A stretch of DNA of 64,000 nucleotides from NCBI GenBank assembly GCA_002316005.1, contig DCIM01000039.1, positions 1-64,000 of the forward strand, in the 5' to 3' direction. This document shows, one piece after another, positions 41,337-49,941 of this stretch (positions are counted from its first letter, which is position 1; each line of letters opens with the position of its first letter). The notes beneath the pieces are model-generated. The model made no database searches. It was given only the letters and a program-made list of their open reading frames with translations, and was not told the DNA's origin. A program made the translations under genes and the position numbers. This DNA comes from Prevotellaceae bacterium UBA1726 (GTDB lineage: Bacteria; Bacteroidota; Bacteroidia; Bacteroidales; Bacteroidaceae).

Positions 41337-43709
41337 CTATTTCTTATTTATCGTCACACGACCAGAGTTTCCATCAATTGTAATATGGTCACCAGTATGG
41401 ATGAGCGTCATTGCATTGCTGGCGTTCACAACTGTAGGGAGTGCATATTCACGAGCAACGACAACACCATGTGACAATGCAGAGCCAATCTCCGTAACAA
41501 GACCAGCGATGATGCTATAATATGGCGACCAACCGATGTCTGTACAGTTTGCAACCATTATCTCGCCCTCTTTCAATTGGGCAGCATCTTGTTCATTACG
41601 AACAATACGAGCAATACCACTCGCCACACCTCGACTAACCGGAGTCCCTTGGAAAGCTGTAGTGTGACTATCCGACTTAACCTCTGCCAAAGGTTCTGGA
41701 ATACCGAGTTGTGCATAAGGGAACTTCAGCTTCTGTTGCTGAGGGAATAGTCTTCTACGAGCCATCGCCTTTTTAACAAGAGAGGTGTCGCCCTTGAGAA
41801 GTTGGCCCACTTCTTTCTGCTTCAAGAAATAGATACATTCAATATCAGGAAGGAGTTCCTCGTTGACCATTAGAACAGCCAACTGATGATAAGCCTGTTT
41901 GAACTGATCCAAAACATATATCACCTTTGCTTTTGTATATTCACGGAAGCAAACACCCTTTCTGGCCTTATCTATAAGCCCACTGACATAACTGCGTTTG
42001 AAACCAGAATAATGGCTGAGCAGTTCTTCAGCATAGTCTGTCCAAGGTTTTTCCTCACGTTCTTGTTTCTTTCCAACGCTTACAAGAACACTCTTAATAC
42101 TTGTCAGGAACGACTCTCGATTATCACGCCAAGGCAAAGACATCAGTTCCGGTTCACGCAAACCACGGAAACCATGACGCTCCATAAATTCAGCATAGGC
42201 TTTAACAACTGCCTCGCTTGCGTTATTGTCGAGATAATCAGCCAATTGCTCAGTAGGATATTCCACCACCTCAGGGTTATCTTCCACCATCTTCTCTGCC
42301 AATGCATGCATAGAGCGGAGTATGTTTGCCGACTCAAAGTTCTCGTTTTGAGTCATACATCCTGCAACAAGGGCTTTGAAGGCATCCGGGTCGTTGAAAT
42401 CAGCCTCGCACTTGCCAAGCATAGCACTTTGACCGCCAGAATAATAAGATGCTCTATAATGGAAATACTGCGCCATCATCAGGTACTTGAAATTGTCAAG
42501 TATCTGCTTATACAGATTGTCTTTATCCGTTGTAAGGTCAAATCTCAATCTGCTTACCACTTCATCCATTCCTTCCTTTGCGTAATTGCCCTTCAAGACA
42601 ATCTTGGCAAACTTGACAGTATTCTTTATTCGCTTTACTGTCGAGAGGTTCTTCATACTATTTCCCGGTAGTCCTTCAAGTACCATACCACAAATACTTA
42701 CATCCGAAGTTTCCTTCGTCGTTCCGTAAGTAGCATGATTGACGCGGTAGATATTGGTCATGTTGAAGAACATGTGGTTGTAATATGAAGCAAGGAACGA
42801 ATATGGAGGTATGTCCTTTGGAGCACATCCCATCTCTTGATAGGTTTTCATAACGCCCCAGTCAAGAGCATACATATTTGTTGAAAGAGTCAATGGAGTA
42901 ACAGCACCTGGTATTACCTCACCGATATTACCTGTTGTATATACGAAATTAGTTGCATCAAGGTCACAATCAAGTTCGTTCATTGTGACAGACTCGCTAA
43001 TAGTAATCGGACGAGCCTGAAGCCACTGGATTATGCCATTCTCATCAATAGCCCATTCAAGGTCCATTGGCATTCCAAACAACTCTTCCGCCTTCTTTCC
43101 TGCATCTCCTAATGCAACAGCCTCTTTCTTCTTTAAGATAGGGTGCTGTGGCATTGTCTCAACATTATTGCCACGAACACGATACTGCTGTGCGGACATC
43201 TTGCCAGAAACAAGGTTTTCACCAAGTCCTGGAACGACCTCTACGAGGACATACCCAGGGCGCATTGGTGCTCGAGAGAAGATTACTCCGGCACATCTGG
43301 CCTTTACCATCTTCTGGACTACAACAGTCATCTTGCTCTCCTGCGAACGAAGGAAAGTACTGGCATAGTGTTCTGCCGTTTTGTTATGAAGAGATGCGAC
43401 ACAATCAGCTATTGCAGTCTTCAGTTCCTCTTTGCCTCTAACATTTAGGAATGTCGAGAACTGACCTGCAGCAGAGAAGTCAACTCCGTCCTCCAAAGTA
43501 GCAGATGAACGAACAGACACCTCTTCAAGTTGCATTTCCTCAAACCATTTTACGGCTTCCGCAAAGTCATCGCCTTCGTTAATGTCTGTAATGACAAAAG
43601 CCTGAGGCACCTGATAACCAAACTTAATAAGTTGATTTAGCCCTCGCGCCTTGCCACCCACCTTTGGCAGCAACTCCTCTGGAATATTTTCAATATTATA
43701 TAGTTTCAT
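41337..43709 (-). CDS. PEP-synthase / rifampin-phosphotransferase-like dikinase
   Basis: The 790-residue protein has an ATP-grasp N-terminal part (GGKARGLNQLIKFGYQVPQAFVIT, VRSSATLEDGVDFSAAGQFSTFLNV, GVIFSRAPMRPG, IQWLQARPIT; to about 240), a helical middle region (250-680) and a C-terminal swivelling His domain with GSALSHGVVVAREYALPTVVNA, the phospho-carrier His near 742. The PEP/pyruvate-binding barrel of PPDK is absent, as in rifampin phosphotransferase and related enzymes that use ATP to phosphorylate small molecules, releasing AMP and phosphate. Within this operon it more likely activates a hydroxyl of the pathway substrate than confers antibiotic resistance. The substrate is not known. 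Confidence 0.85.
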   Translation of the reverse strand: MKLYNIENIPEELLPKVGGKARGLNQLIKFGYQVPQAFVITDINEGDDFAEAVKWFEEMQLEEVSVRSSATLEDGVDFSAAGQFSTFLNVRGKEELKTAIADCVASLHNKTAEHYASTFLRSQESKMTVVVQKMVKARCAGVIFSRAPMRPGYVLVEVVPGLGENLVSGKMSAQQYRVRGNNVETMPQHPILKKKEAVALGDAGKKAEELFGMPMDLEWAIDENGIIQWLQARPITISESVTMNELDCDLDATNFVYTTGNIGEVIPGAVTPLTLSTNMYALDWGVMKTYQEMGCAPKDIPPYSFLASYYNHMFFNMTNIYRVNHATYGTTKETSDVSICGMVLEGLPGNSMKNLSTVKRIKNTVKFAKIVLKGNYAKEGMDEVVSRLRFDLTTDKDNLYKQILDNFKYLMMAQYFHYRASYYSGGQSAMLGKCEADFNDPDAFKALVAGCMTQNENFESANILRSMHALAEKMVEDNPEVVEYPTEQLADYLDNNASEAVVKAYAEFMERHGFRGLREPELMSLPWRDNRESFLTSIKSVLVSVGKKQEREEKPWTDYAEELLSHYSGFKRSYVSGLIDKARKGVCFREYTKAKVIYVLDQFKQAYHQLAVLMVNEELLPDIECIYFLKQKEVGQLLKGDTSLVKKAMARRRLFPQQQKLKFPYAQLGIPEPLAEVKSDSHTTAFQGTPVSRGVASGIARIVRNEQDAAQLKEGEIMVANCTDIGWSPYYSIIAGLVTEIGSALSHGVVVAREYALPTVVNASNAMTLIHTGDHITIDGNSGRVTINKK

Positions 43710-43718
43710 AAAATTCTG

Positions 43719-44798
43719 TTATCTTTCATTTCCAATGGCCCAACGCGACTTGTCCTTATTGAACCCATATTCAATGCTTCCTCTACAGTTCACTCCACCA
43801 AAGTCAACTTCGCCAACACCTTCCTGGAAGAAGAAGTTTCCATTGTCAAAGGTAAGATAGAGATTATTCTCACGCTTTGCTGTAACTCTGACGGTCTTTC
43901 CATCTGTAAAGGTACAATCAACCACGAAAACATCTGGTGCCTTTCCATCACAGGCATCCCACTCTATGATCTTGTAATCCACAAGGCTCTCGTCATGGTC
44001 GTAGCCAATATTTGTATAACCGCAGAACACGCCTGTGACCATTGGATAATCAACGAGCGAGAAGTTGAAAGTCTCACCTTTCTCTGTTGTAACCATCAAC
44101 CAGATATGGTCGCTCATATAATTCCAGTCGCGTTTTCCAAAAGCATGATCTCGCGAGCCTGGCATATCGATTGCCTTTGTAACTCCGCCAAGAGTCAACT
44201 CACCTGTAAAATGACCGGCCTGCTCATAGTGAATCTGCGGGATATCCTTATCGTGTTCACCCTTGCTTGTGGTACCGGTATCACCACCAGCCTTCTTGAA
44301 GAACTCTCTATTCCATTTCGGACGGGCAAAGGCTTGAGCCATACCTCTAAAATCAGAATGATGAAGTGCCGAGAAACAAGGGAGTGTTGCATGAAAATCC
44401 AACGAATATCGGCAGTCTATCTCTTTTCCTGTCACAGTATCGAGGAGCTTATCTGCAAACTTCACTCTGAAATGTTTCTCCGGAACGACACATTCCACTT
44501 CCATCGGACATTCCTCTATTGGATAGTGGTCTTTTACAGAAGTATAAAGATGACCATCAGGAGTGACATAGATGACGAATATCTCGCACAACGGATGATT
44601 CCTCTTTCCAACACGCATGATGAGACTTTCGCCATTCGCGCCATTAGCACCGAAGAAATAACTGTTGTTTATCATCTCACCGGCATCTTCTGGCAACTGG
44701 AACATATCACAAGCCACACCATCAAAAGGACGCGCCTTGCGAGTATGCTTCAGCACCTGCATCATCAACCATGTCTTTATCTTGAATTTCAAACTCAT
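43719..44798 (-). CDS. CrtC/AttH-like lipocalin-fold protein (DUF7064-type)
   Basis: The 359-residue product lacks a signal peptide. The segment MPGSRDHAFGKRDWNYMSDHIWLMV (about 215-239) carries the RDH-x-G-x-RDW motif seen in hydroxyneurosporene synthase (CrtC), AttH and related two-barrel lipocalin-like proteins, some of which hydrate or bind terpenoids. The rest is beta-rich (YFFGANGANGESLIMRVG, FTDGKTVRVTAKRENN). As the first gene of the nine-gene operon, directly behind the promoter at 44867-44898, it may bind or hydrate the lipophilic substrate. Family assignment is from the motif only and is moderate. Confidence 0.65.
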   Translation of the reverse strand: MSLKFKIKTWLMMQVLKHTRKARPFDGVACDMFQLPEDAGEMINNSYFFGANGANGESLIMRVGKRNHPLCEIFVIYVTPDGHLYTSVKDHYPIEECPMEVECVVPEKHFRVKFADKLLDTVTGKEIDCRYSLDFHATLPCFSALHHSDFRGMAQAFARPKWNREFFKKAGGDTGTTSKGEHDKDIPQIHYEQAGHFTGELTLGGVTKAIDMPGSRDHAFGKRDWNYMSDHIWLMVTTEKGETFNFSLVDYPMVTGVFCGYTNIGYDHDESLVDYKIIEWDACDGKAPDVFVVDCTFTDGKTVRVTAKRENNLYLTFDNGNFFFQEGVGEVDFGGVNCRGSIEYGFNKDKSRWAIGNER

Positions 44799-44866
44799 TG
44801 ACTTGGGAAATCGTTTTTTATCATTCCGGCATTATTACCGAAAAACACATCAAAGATGTATTTTTG

Positions 44867-44898
44867 CAAAGATAATAAAAAAAATCAATACCACAAAA
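44867..44898 (-). promoter_or_regulatory. Promoter of the nine-gene redox operon
   Basis: Minus strand TATCTTTG (-7, 44867-44874), exactly 19 bp, then TTTTG (-33, 44894-44898). The leader is about 65 nt. Confidence 0.75.
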
Positions 44899-44976
44899 TA
44901 ATACTTCCGATAATTCCCAATATGACAAAAGAAAGGGAAGAACAGAATAATATATGCGACAAGTTTTACACCTTTT

Positions 44977-45717
44977 TTATAATCTCCACCCTAAACCGAC
45001 ACTTGCATAGAGGTTATACACATTCTGCTTCAGTCCCGACTCTGGGGCGTTAAGCGTATTTAGTAATCCCCAATTAAGATCTGCCTTAACATCAAGATTA
45101 CGCCAAATCTGGCGAGTTGCACCAATAGAAATGCCACAATCAAAACGAGGAATCTTTTCAGACCAGTCTGAAGTAGAATATTCAACGGCAATAGCAGGCA
45201 CAAGTGGAGATGTGCGTATCTTACCGTCAAACGCTTCGCCTGTACGAGTTCTCGACAACGCATACGAGAAATACATACCTGCATCAAAGCGCCACTTGCT
45301 GTTCATTCTATATTCGTAACGAACTGGAATGGTAAGGTAATACACAGAATGATGATTCGTTGAAGTACCAGTAAAGAATCCATGTGTAGGTGTTCCTGAG
45401 CCTGCAAGCGTAATCTCTGTTTCAAAATTTTTCATATTTACACTACTATTGCCTCCCTTTCTCTCAAAAAGAAGTCCAACAGAAACACCATTGTGCTCAG
45501 ACAACATCTGAGTTGCAAAAACTCCTACTACAGGACAAATCATACTTTTTGACGAGTTGATTTTCTCGGTTTCAGCCGGCACGCCAAGCGATGTGGTTGC
45601 ACCAAGATTAATACCGACAAAAGGTTCAAACTCTGGAGCAAAGTGAAAATCACCAGCAAATGCATTTCCACAGAACGCAAAAACTGCGAGTAATAAAAGC
45701 AATATATTCTTTTTCAT
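44977..45717 (-). CDS. Outer-membrane beta-barrel (porin-like) protein
   Basis: About 246 residues from the ATG at 45717 (MKKNILLLLLAVFAFCGNAFAG, an obvious signal peptide); a longer frame from 45828 overlaps the upstream gene and lacks a signal. The mature protein has alternating strands typical of the OMP_b-brl_2 type: FEPFVGINLGATTSLG, VGLLFERKGG, YYLTIPVRYEYR, WRFDAGMYFSYALS, FDCGISIGATRQI, and a C-terminal aromatic end (ASVGLGWRL). It follows the PCMD lipoprotein gene by 25 nt, and both are probably co-transcribed. Confidence 0.85.
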   Translation of the reverse strand: MKKNILLLLLAVFAFCGNAFAGDFHFAPEFEPFVGINLGATTSLGVPAETEKINSSKSMICPVVGVFATQMLSEHNGVSVGLLFERKGGNSSVNMKNFETEITLAGSGTPTHGFFTGTSTNHHSVYYLTIPVRYEYRMNSKWRFDAGMYFSYALSRTRTGEAFDGKIRTSPLVPAIAVEYSTSDWSEKIPRFDCGISIGATRQIWRNLDVKADLNWGLLNTLNAPESGLKQNVYNLYASVGLGWRL

Positions 45718-45742
45718 ATTATCATTCCTAATAAAGTAAACA

Positions 45743-46936
45743 TTATTCACAAATAATCTCCATCTCATCAACATAGAGCGTTGTACCTCCACAACCTGAG
45801 TACTCAAAGCCACCAAGACTCGAAGCAATATAAATTCCTATATTATATTTCCAGTTCTTCAAATCGTCATCATTTACATCTTGAGTATATGTAAAAGGTA
45901 TTTCTGCCAACGCGTACTCACTCATCATCTCGTTTGGCTTCAGTTCCGCATATGCAACAGTATTTCCAAAGGAATTATCCATAATATTATATCCCGTAAG
46001 ATACTGCACTTCATTATCTGTGCGATAAAGCACTACACGGATATAGCCTTCATCATTCTTTCCGGTAGAAGCAACCACACCTGGCTGATATTTATAATAC
46101 AATTTCAATGTCTGTGGATGTTTGTTGAATGGTAAACCCACTCGAGTCTTCAACTTATCATCGGTATTTTCATTATCCATCTCGCCGGTAAACAAACAAC
46201 CTGATACGAATGGTTTACGAGGGTCGAACATTGATATGTCTGCAGTAACGAGTTTCAACGCCTTGCCACTTACAGCATCGTCGGTTGGCTGTGAGTTGAA
46301 ATGTGTGTAGTTAATGTCCGCACCATACAAATACATCCAAATAGGTGTAAGTGAACCACTGGTTGATTCCCACATACGGATTGGTTTTTCAACATTATCA
46401 ACCTTCATCAAGTCGTATGGCATCTGATAATAACAGCCTTGAGGAGTCTCCCAATTATCGAAAGTGTATTTCGTTGGCATATTGTCAGTAAGGGCCTGAG
46501 TCTTTATCTTCCACACCTTACTCCATATTTTCCCTGTTTCAGGATCAATACCACGAGCAGCCGTCACACGAACATACACAGGTGATGTGTAGTCGGTAGC
46601 AATTCCATCAAGGGCATCATAATGATCGGCATTGATATCATCGCAGTCTTTCTGCTGCTTTTCGTTTGGCACGACATACTCCAAGGTTGCTCCCTCCGAC
46701 ACATTATATTCAAGAGCCATATTATCCATTTTCAGTTTTGTCGTATCAACATACACGATAACACTATTCTCCTGAATGGTTTTCTTTACTAATCCATCAG
46801 CACTTCCTACAGCATGAATATCAAGAATGTCTACCTCGATATTTGCCAATCCCTCTCCTACGCACGAAGTCATTACTTCCACCATAAATAGTGCTGTAAT
46901 TACCATTTGCGCAAACACAATAATTTTTCTTTTCAT
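45743..46936 (-). CDS. PCMD-domain lipoprotein
   Basis: The 397-residue product has a lipoprotein signal (VEVMTSC, Cys 25). Residues 28-155 form an N-terminal Ig-like region of the kind found in Bacteroidetes surface lipoproteins (TVIYVDTTKLKMDNMALEYNVSEGATLEYV-like strands and VYVRVTAARGIDPETGKIWSKVWKI). The C-terminal 230 residues show the PCMD (putative carbohydrate metabolism) domain: FDNWETPQGCYYQMP, GKALKLVTADIS, AGCLFTGE-like SGCLFTGEMD, LKLYYKYQPG, and LYVDEMEIICE at the end. Such lipoproteins sit on the cell surface and are thought to bind or process glycans. It is expressed from a strong-looking promoter (47009-47040) divergent from the AraC gene. Confidence 0.87.
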   Translation of the reverse strand: MKRKIIVFAQMVITALFMVEVMTSCVGEGLANIEVDILDIHAVGSADGLVKKTIQENSVIVYVDTTKLKMDNMALEYNVSEGATLEYVVPNEKQQKDCDDINADHYDALDGIATDYTSPVYVRVTAARGIDPETGKIWSKVWKIKTQALTDNMPTKYTFDNWETPQGCYYQMPYDLMKVDNVEKPIRMWESTSGSLTPIWMYLYGADINYTHFNSQPTDDAVSGKALKLVTADISMFDPRKPFVSGCLFTGEMDNENTDDKLKTRVGLPFNKHPQTLKLYYKYQPGVVASTGKNDEGYIRVVLYRTDNEVQYLTGYNIMDNSFGNTVAYAELKPNEMMSEYALAEIPFTYTQDVNDDDLKNWKYNIGIYIASSLGGFEYSGCGGTTLYVDEMEIICE

Positions 46937-47008
46937 TTTTATTTTTTACATTATATTATTACTTTCTCTCTTGGTTTGTTTTGGTGTAATTTCTGCAAAA
47001 ACCGAAGA

Positions 47009-47040
47009 CAAAATTACTAATAATTAGCGAAACTACAAAA
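47009..47040 (-). promoter_or_regulatory. Promoter of the PCMD/porin operon
   Basis: Minus strand TAATTTTG (-7, 47009-47016), a 19-bp spacer and TTTTG (-33, 47036-47040). Confidence 0.7.
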
Positions 47041-47143
47041 GAAAAATATACCAAAATAAAGGCGCAATTTCCCAACAAACGCATGCTTTTAAAGTTGTTT
47101 TTGTCAATTTTGAACTCAGTATTGGTAGAAAAGTCGCCTAACA

Positions 47144-47175
47144 TTTGCAATAACAAAAAAAACTCTCTAAATTTG
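47144..47175 (+). promoter_or_regulatory. Promoter of the AraC-family regulator gene
   Basis: TTTG (47144-47147), a 20-bp spacer and TAAATTTG (47168-47175). The leader is about 20 nt. Together with the minus-strand promoter it makes a divergent pair about 100 bp apart. Confidence 0.65.
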
Positions 47176-47200
47176 TGGTCGAAATTGAACCGAAAGAAAA

Positions 47201-48106
47201 ATGGAACAAACGAAGCAAGTTTTCTCTCTATCGCTCGACACTTTGCGTCAAATGCCCCACGCTATTGTCGTAACCAACGATTTTGTATTTGTTGATAACA
47301 CGGATTCACCTCATATCACACAACTCACAAACGCTTGGCAAAACACTCCTGCGCAGGTAGATGCCGTGATGACGATTTTCTGTCTTGAAGGTAATATTAA
47401 AGTCAGGATTTCGTTGAAGGAATATACAATAACCCGCAACTCTGTATGTATAATCATACCAGGAACCATAGTTGAGATAATTTCCGTTTCTCATGATTTC
47501 CGTTGCATTTCGCTTGCTATGGGCAAGAACTACATGAACCTTGAGCAAGACCACACATTAGAGATTCTGCAATTAGTAAAATACCTTCAGCGTTGTCCTT
47601 GCTACAATCTTTGGGGAACAAACGCATCATATTACCGCGAAACATTCCTTGCTGCACTAAAAACAGCCTATTGGACAGAGAATCCTCTTCGCGAAAATAT
47701 GCTGAAATCGTATATCTACTTGCTATATTGCTATCTTTTTCCGGTCGTAGAAGACAAAGACCGGACATTCCAGGAGGACAAAAGCAGTTCTCACCAGAAA
47801 GAGATATATTTCCGCTTTGTGGAAATGCTACAAATGAATTATCGCGAGCATCGCACGGTAGCATATTATGCAGAAGCATTGGAAATCACGCCTAAATACC
47901 TCTCGAAGGTTGTAAATGCCGAGAGTGGACAGACAGCTTTGCGTTGGATTGAGGACTTTGTTCTGCTTGAGGCAAAGGCTCTTCTAAAGCAGAAGAACAC
48001 AAACATACAGCATGTTTCAGAGAAATTGAATTTCCCAGATCAGAGTAGTTTCGGCAAATTCTTCAAGAGACTTACCGGACAATCGCCAAAAGAATACAGA
48101 GGATAG
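47201..48106 (+). CDS. AraC-family transcriptional regulator
   Basis: The 301-residue protein has an N-terminal cupin-like sensing domain (about 1-150, with TITRNSVCIIIPGTIVEIIS as beta strands) and a C-terminal HTH_18 domain (about 205-300: VAYYAEALEITPKYLSKVVNAESGQTALRWIEDFVL for the first helix-turn-helix, then VSEKLNFPDQSSFGKFFKRLTGQSPKEYR). It lacks membrane segments. It is divergent from the PCMD/porin operon and convergent with an SDR gene (4-nt gap between stops), so either may be a target. Confidence 0.92.
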   Translation: MEQTKQVFSLSLDTLRQMPHAIVVTNDFVFVDNTDSPHITQLTNAWQNTPAQVDAVMTIFCLEGNIKVRISLKEYTITRNSVCIIIPGTIVEIISVSHDFRCISLAMGKNYMNLEQDHTLEILQLVKYLQRCPCYNLWGTNASYYRETFLAALKTAYWTENPLRENMLKSYIYLLYCYLFPVVEDKDRTFQEDKSSSHQKEIYFRFVEMLQMNYREHRTVAYYAEALEITPKYLSKVVNAESGQTALRWIEDFVLLEAKALLKQKNTNIQHVSEKLNFPDQSSFGKFFKRLTGQSPKEYRG

Positions 48107-48110
48107 GGAC

Positions 48111-48881
48111 TTAGAACCAACCCCAACGACGAACATATACCAAAAGCCATGTAGGCAGAACTGGTACCATATTCAGAATCTTTGTAAAGAATCCAGGTGT
48201 AATTTCGTGCTTTCCTTTCATCACAGCATTTACGCCTTTCTTTGCGAGTGCTTCTGGAGTAATTATTGCACCAACAGCCAAACCGCTCTTTATTGCCTTT
48301 TCGTCAAGGTTGTAGAGTGGAGTTGCGACAGCTCCCGGACGCACACAAGTCACATTCACACCTTTATCTTTAAGCTCGATATACAACGAGCGAGAGAACA
48401 AACGGAGAAATCCTTTTGTTGTTGAGTAGGTGGACATTCGTTGAATGCCATAATTTGATGTGACTGAGCTCATATTGATGATGTATCCCTTCTTTCTTTC
48501 CACCATATCCCTGGCGAAATAATACACCATCATAGCCGGAGTATGCATATGGAGATTGAAGATGAGCTGTGTGAATCCGGCAGAATCATCAATAAAATCC
48601 TTGTCATGATAGACGCCAGCATTATTGATAAGCACCTCAACCTCTATTGAATTTTCATGACACCAGTCATAGAGTTCCTTCGCAGCCTCTTGCTTACTGA
48701 GGTCGCGCATCAACGGGATAGCATCAATATCCGGGAAATCGGCTTTTACAATATCAGCTTTTTCAACAATCGCCTCAGCCTCATTGCTCACCATCAGGAC
48801 ATTATATCCTCGTTTTGCCATCTCTCGAGCGTAGGCATAACCAATGCCCGAACTCGCTCCTGTAACTAATGCATACTTCAT
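48111..48881 (-). CDS. Classical SDR-family oxidoreductase
   Basis: About 256 residues starting MKYALVTGASSGIGYAYA. Motifs are TGASSGIG (7-14), LINNAGVYHD, INMSSVTSNYGIQRMSTYSTTKG with the Ser and YxxxK catalytic residues, and RPGAVATPLYN. A C-terminal hydrophobic stretch (MVPVLPTWLLVYVRRW) suggests membrane association, as in some steroid or acyl-chain reductases. The start at 48881 is chosen because the promoter's -7 element (48891-48898) covers the region coding any longer form. The transcript would then have a leader of only a few bases. Confidence 0.88.
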   Translation of the reverse strand: MKYALVTGASSGIGYAYAREMAKRGYNVLMVSNEAEAIVEKADIVKADFPDIDAIPLMRDLSKQEAAKELYDWCHENSIEVEVLINNAGVYHDKDFIDDSAGFTQLIFNLHMHTPAMMVYYFARDMVERKKGYIINMSSVTSNYGIQRMSTYSTTKGFLRLFSRSLYIELKDKGVNVTCVRPGAVATPLYNLDEKAIKSGLAVGAIITPEALAKKGVNAVMKGKHEITPGFFTKILNMVPVLPTWLLVYVRRWGWF

Positions 48882-48890
48882 AATTGACTG

Positions 48891-48922
48891 CAAAATTACT
48901 GCATTTTTCGTTATTTCCAAAA
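48891..48922 (-). promoter_or_regulatory. Promoter of the SDR gene, almost leaderless
   Basis: Minus strand TAATTTTG (-7, 48891-48898), a 19-bp spacer and TTTTG (-33, 48918-48922). The -7 element ends 10 bp before the ATG. Confidence 0.65.
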
Positions 48923-48942
48923 TAAAACGGGCGTTTTTGCCA

Positions 48943-49887
48943 TTATTTGCGCAATAAAGAAAGCAATCCCTTCAAACCAAAAACATATAGCAATAGGGCT
49001 TTCAGTTTCATTGTGCGTCCTTTTGCAGAGCAAAGATGCAACTTGCAATCTGGCAAAACAGGATTGTTTCCTGTCTGTTGGCAGACAGAAATCTGCATAT
49101 TCAGCAAATACTGATAGAATAGTGCTTCTTCACGGTTTACGAATTGTCGCTTCGTCTTCGGCTGCATAAATGCAAGTCCCAACTGGCGTGCGACACGAAT
49201 ATTTGTATCAAGCAACGAAGCGAGTTTCTGTCCATCAGCCGTACTTGTTATTCCCTGAGGATTCCACTGGTAGGAATATCCCATAAGAGATGTCGTTACT
49301 ACACAAGGATTGCTTTGCAACAGTCTTCCAAGGAACTCTGCATCCTCGAATACAATACCCTCGCGAAACAGTCTTTCTCCCCCACTCTCTGGAAAGAGCA
49401 AATCCCTTCTAAACAGTTTATTCCAAGCGTATGTATGGGCATATGCTTGTCCTTTAAGCCAATACCAACGGGCATCTGTATATGTAGCATCCGCTAAAAG
49501 ACATTCCGTTTCTTCGCCCAAATGATTCTTGACAAACGAGAATTCAAGTATATCACAATCTTTCCTCTCGTCAAGAAGCTGCAACAATGGCGAATAGGCA
49601 TCTTCCAAAAGGAAATCATCAGAATCAACAAAAGTTATATATTCTCCCTTGGAATGGCGAATTCCTGTATTTCTGGCTGCTGACAAACCCGCATTCTCCT
49701 GACGGATATAAGTGAAAATCGGATTCTCTGGGGCCATTCTTTGTGCTATAGCCGATGAGCCATCCTGTGAACCGTCATCAACCAAAATAATCTCCATATC
49801 GTCAACCCTCTGGCTGACAACAGAAAGGAGACAACGCTCAAGTGTTGCCTCCACATTATATATAGGTATAATAACGCTCAGTTTCAT
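48943..49887 (-). CDS. Orphan GT2 family glycosyltransferase
   Basis: The 314-residue GT-A enzyme has LSVIIPIYNVEATLERCLLSVVSQ, EIILVDDGSQDGSS, NAGLSAARNTGIRHSKGEYITFVDSDDFL (DxD near 90) and a C-terminal hydrophobic stretch. No signal peptide. It is not close to any polysaccharide operon and stands between an SDR gene and uridine kinase, about 50 nt after the latter. It probably adds a sugar to a cell-surface glycan; donor and acceptor are unknown. Confidence 0.9.
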   Translation of the reverse strand: MKLSVIIPIYNVEATLERCLLSVVSQRVDDMEIILVDDGSQDGSSAIAQRMAPENPIFTYIRQENAGLSAARNTGIRHSKGEYITFVDSDDFLLEDAYSPLLQLLDERKDCDILEFSFVKNHLGEETECLLADATYTDARWYWLKGQAYAHTYAWNKLFRRDLLFPESGGERLFREGIVFEDAEFLGRLLQSNPCVVTTSLMGYSYQWNPQGITSTADGQKLASLLDTNIRVARQLGLAFMQPKTKRQFVNREEALFYQYLLNMQISVCQQTGNNPVLPDCKLHLCSAKGRTMKLKALLLYVFGLKGLLSLLRK

Positions 49888-49941
49888 AACCCGAAGGAAT
49901 TCTACGAATTCTTGTTGAAGATAGTCGAGAATTTGTTTTAT

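Noticed and set aside
41337..43709. Rifampin resistance gene
   Set aside because: Only the domain layout is shared with rifampin phosphotransferase; the operon context is metabolic and no rifampin-contact residues could be confirmed.
41886..44801. Plus-strand frames of 261 and 268 codons opposite the redox operon
   Set aside because: Composition and lack of start signals mark them as shadows of the well-supported minus-strand enzymes.
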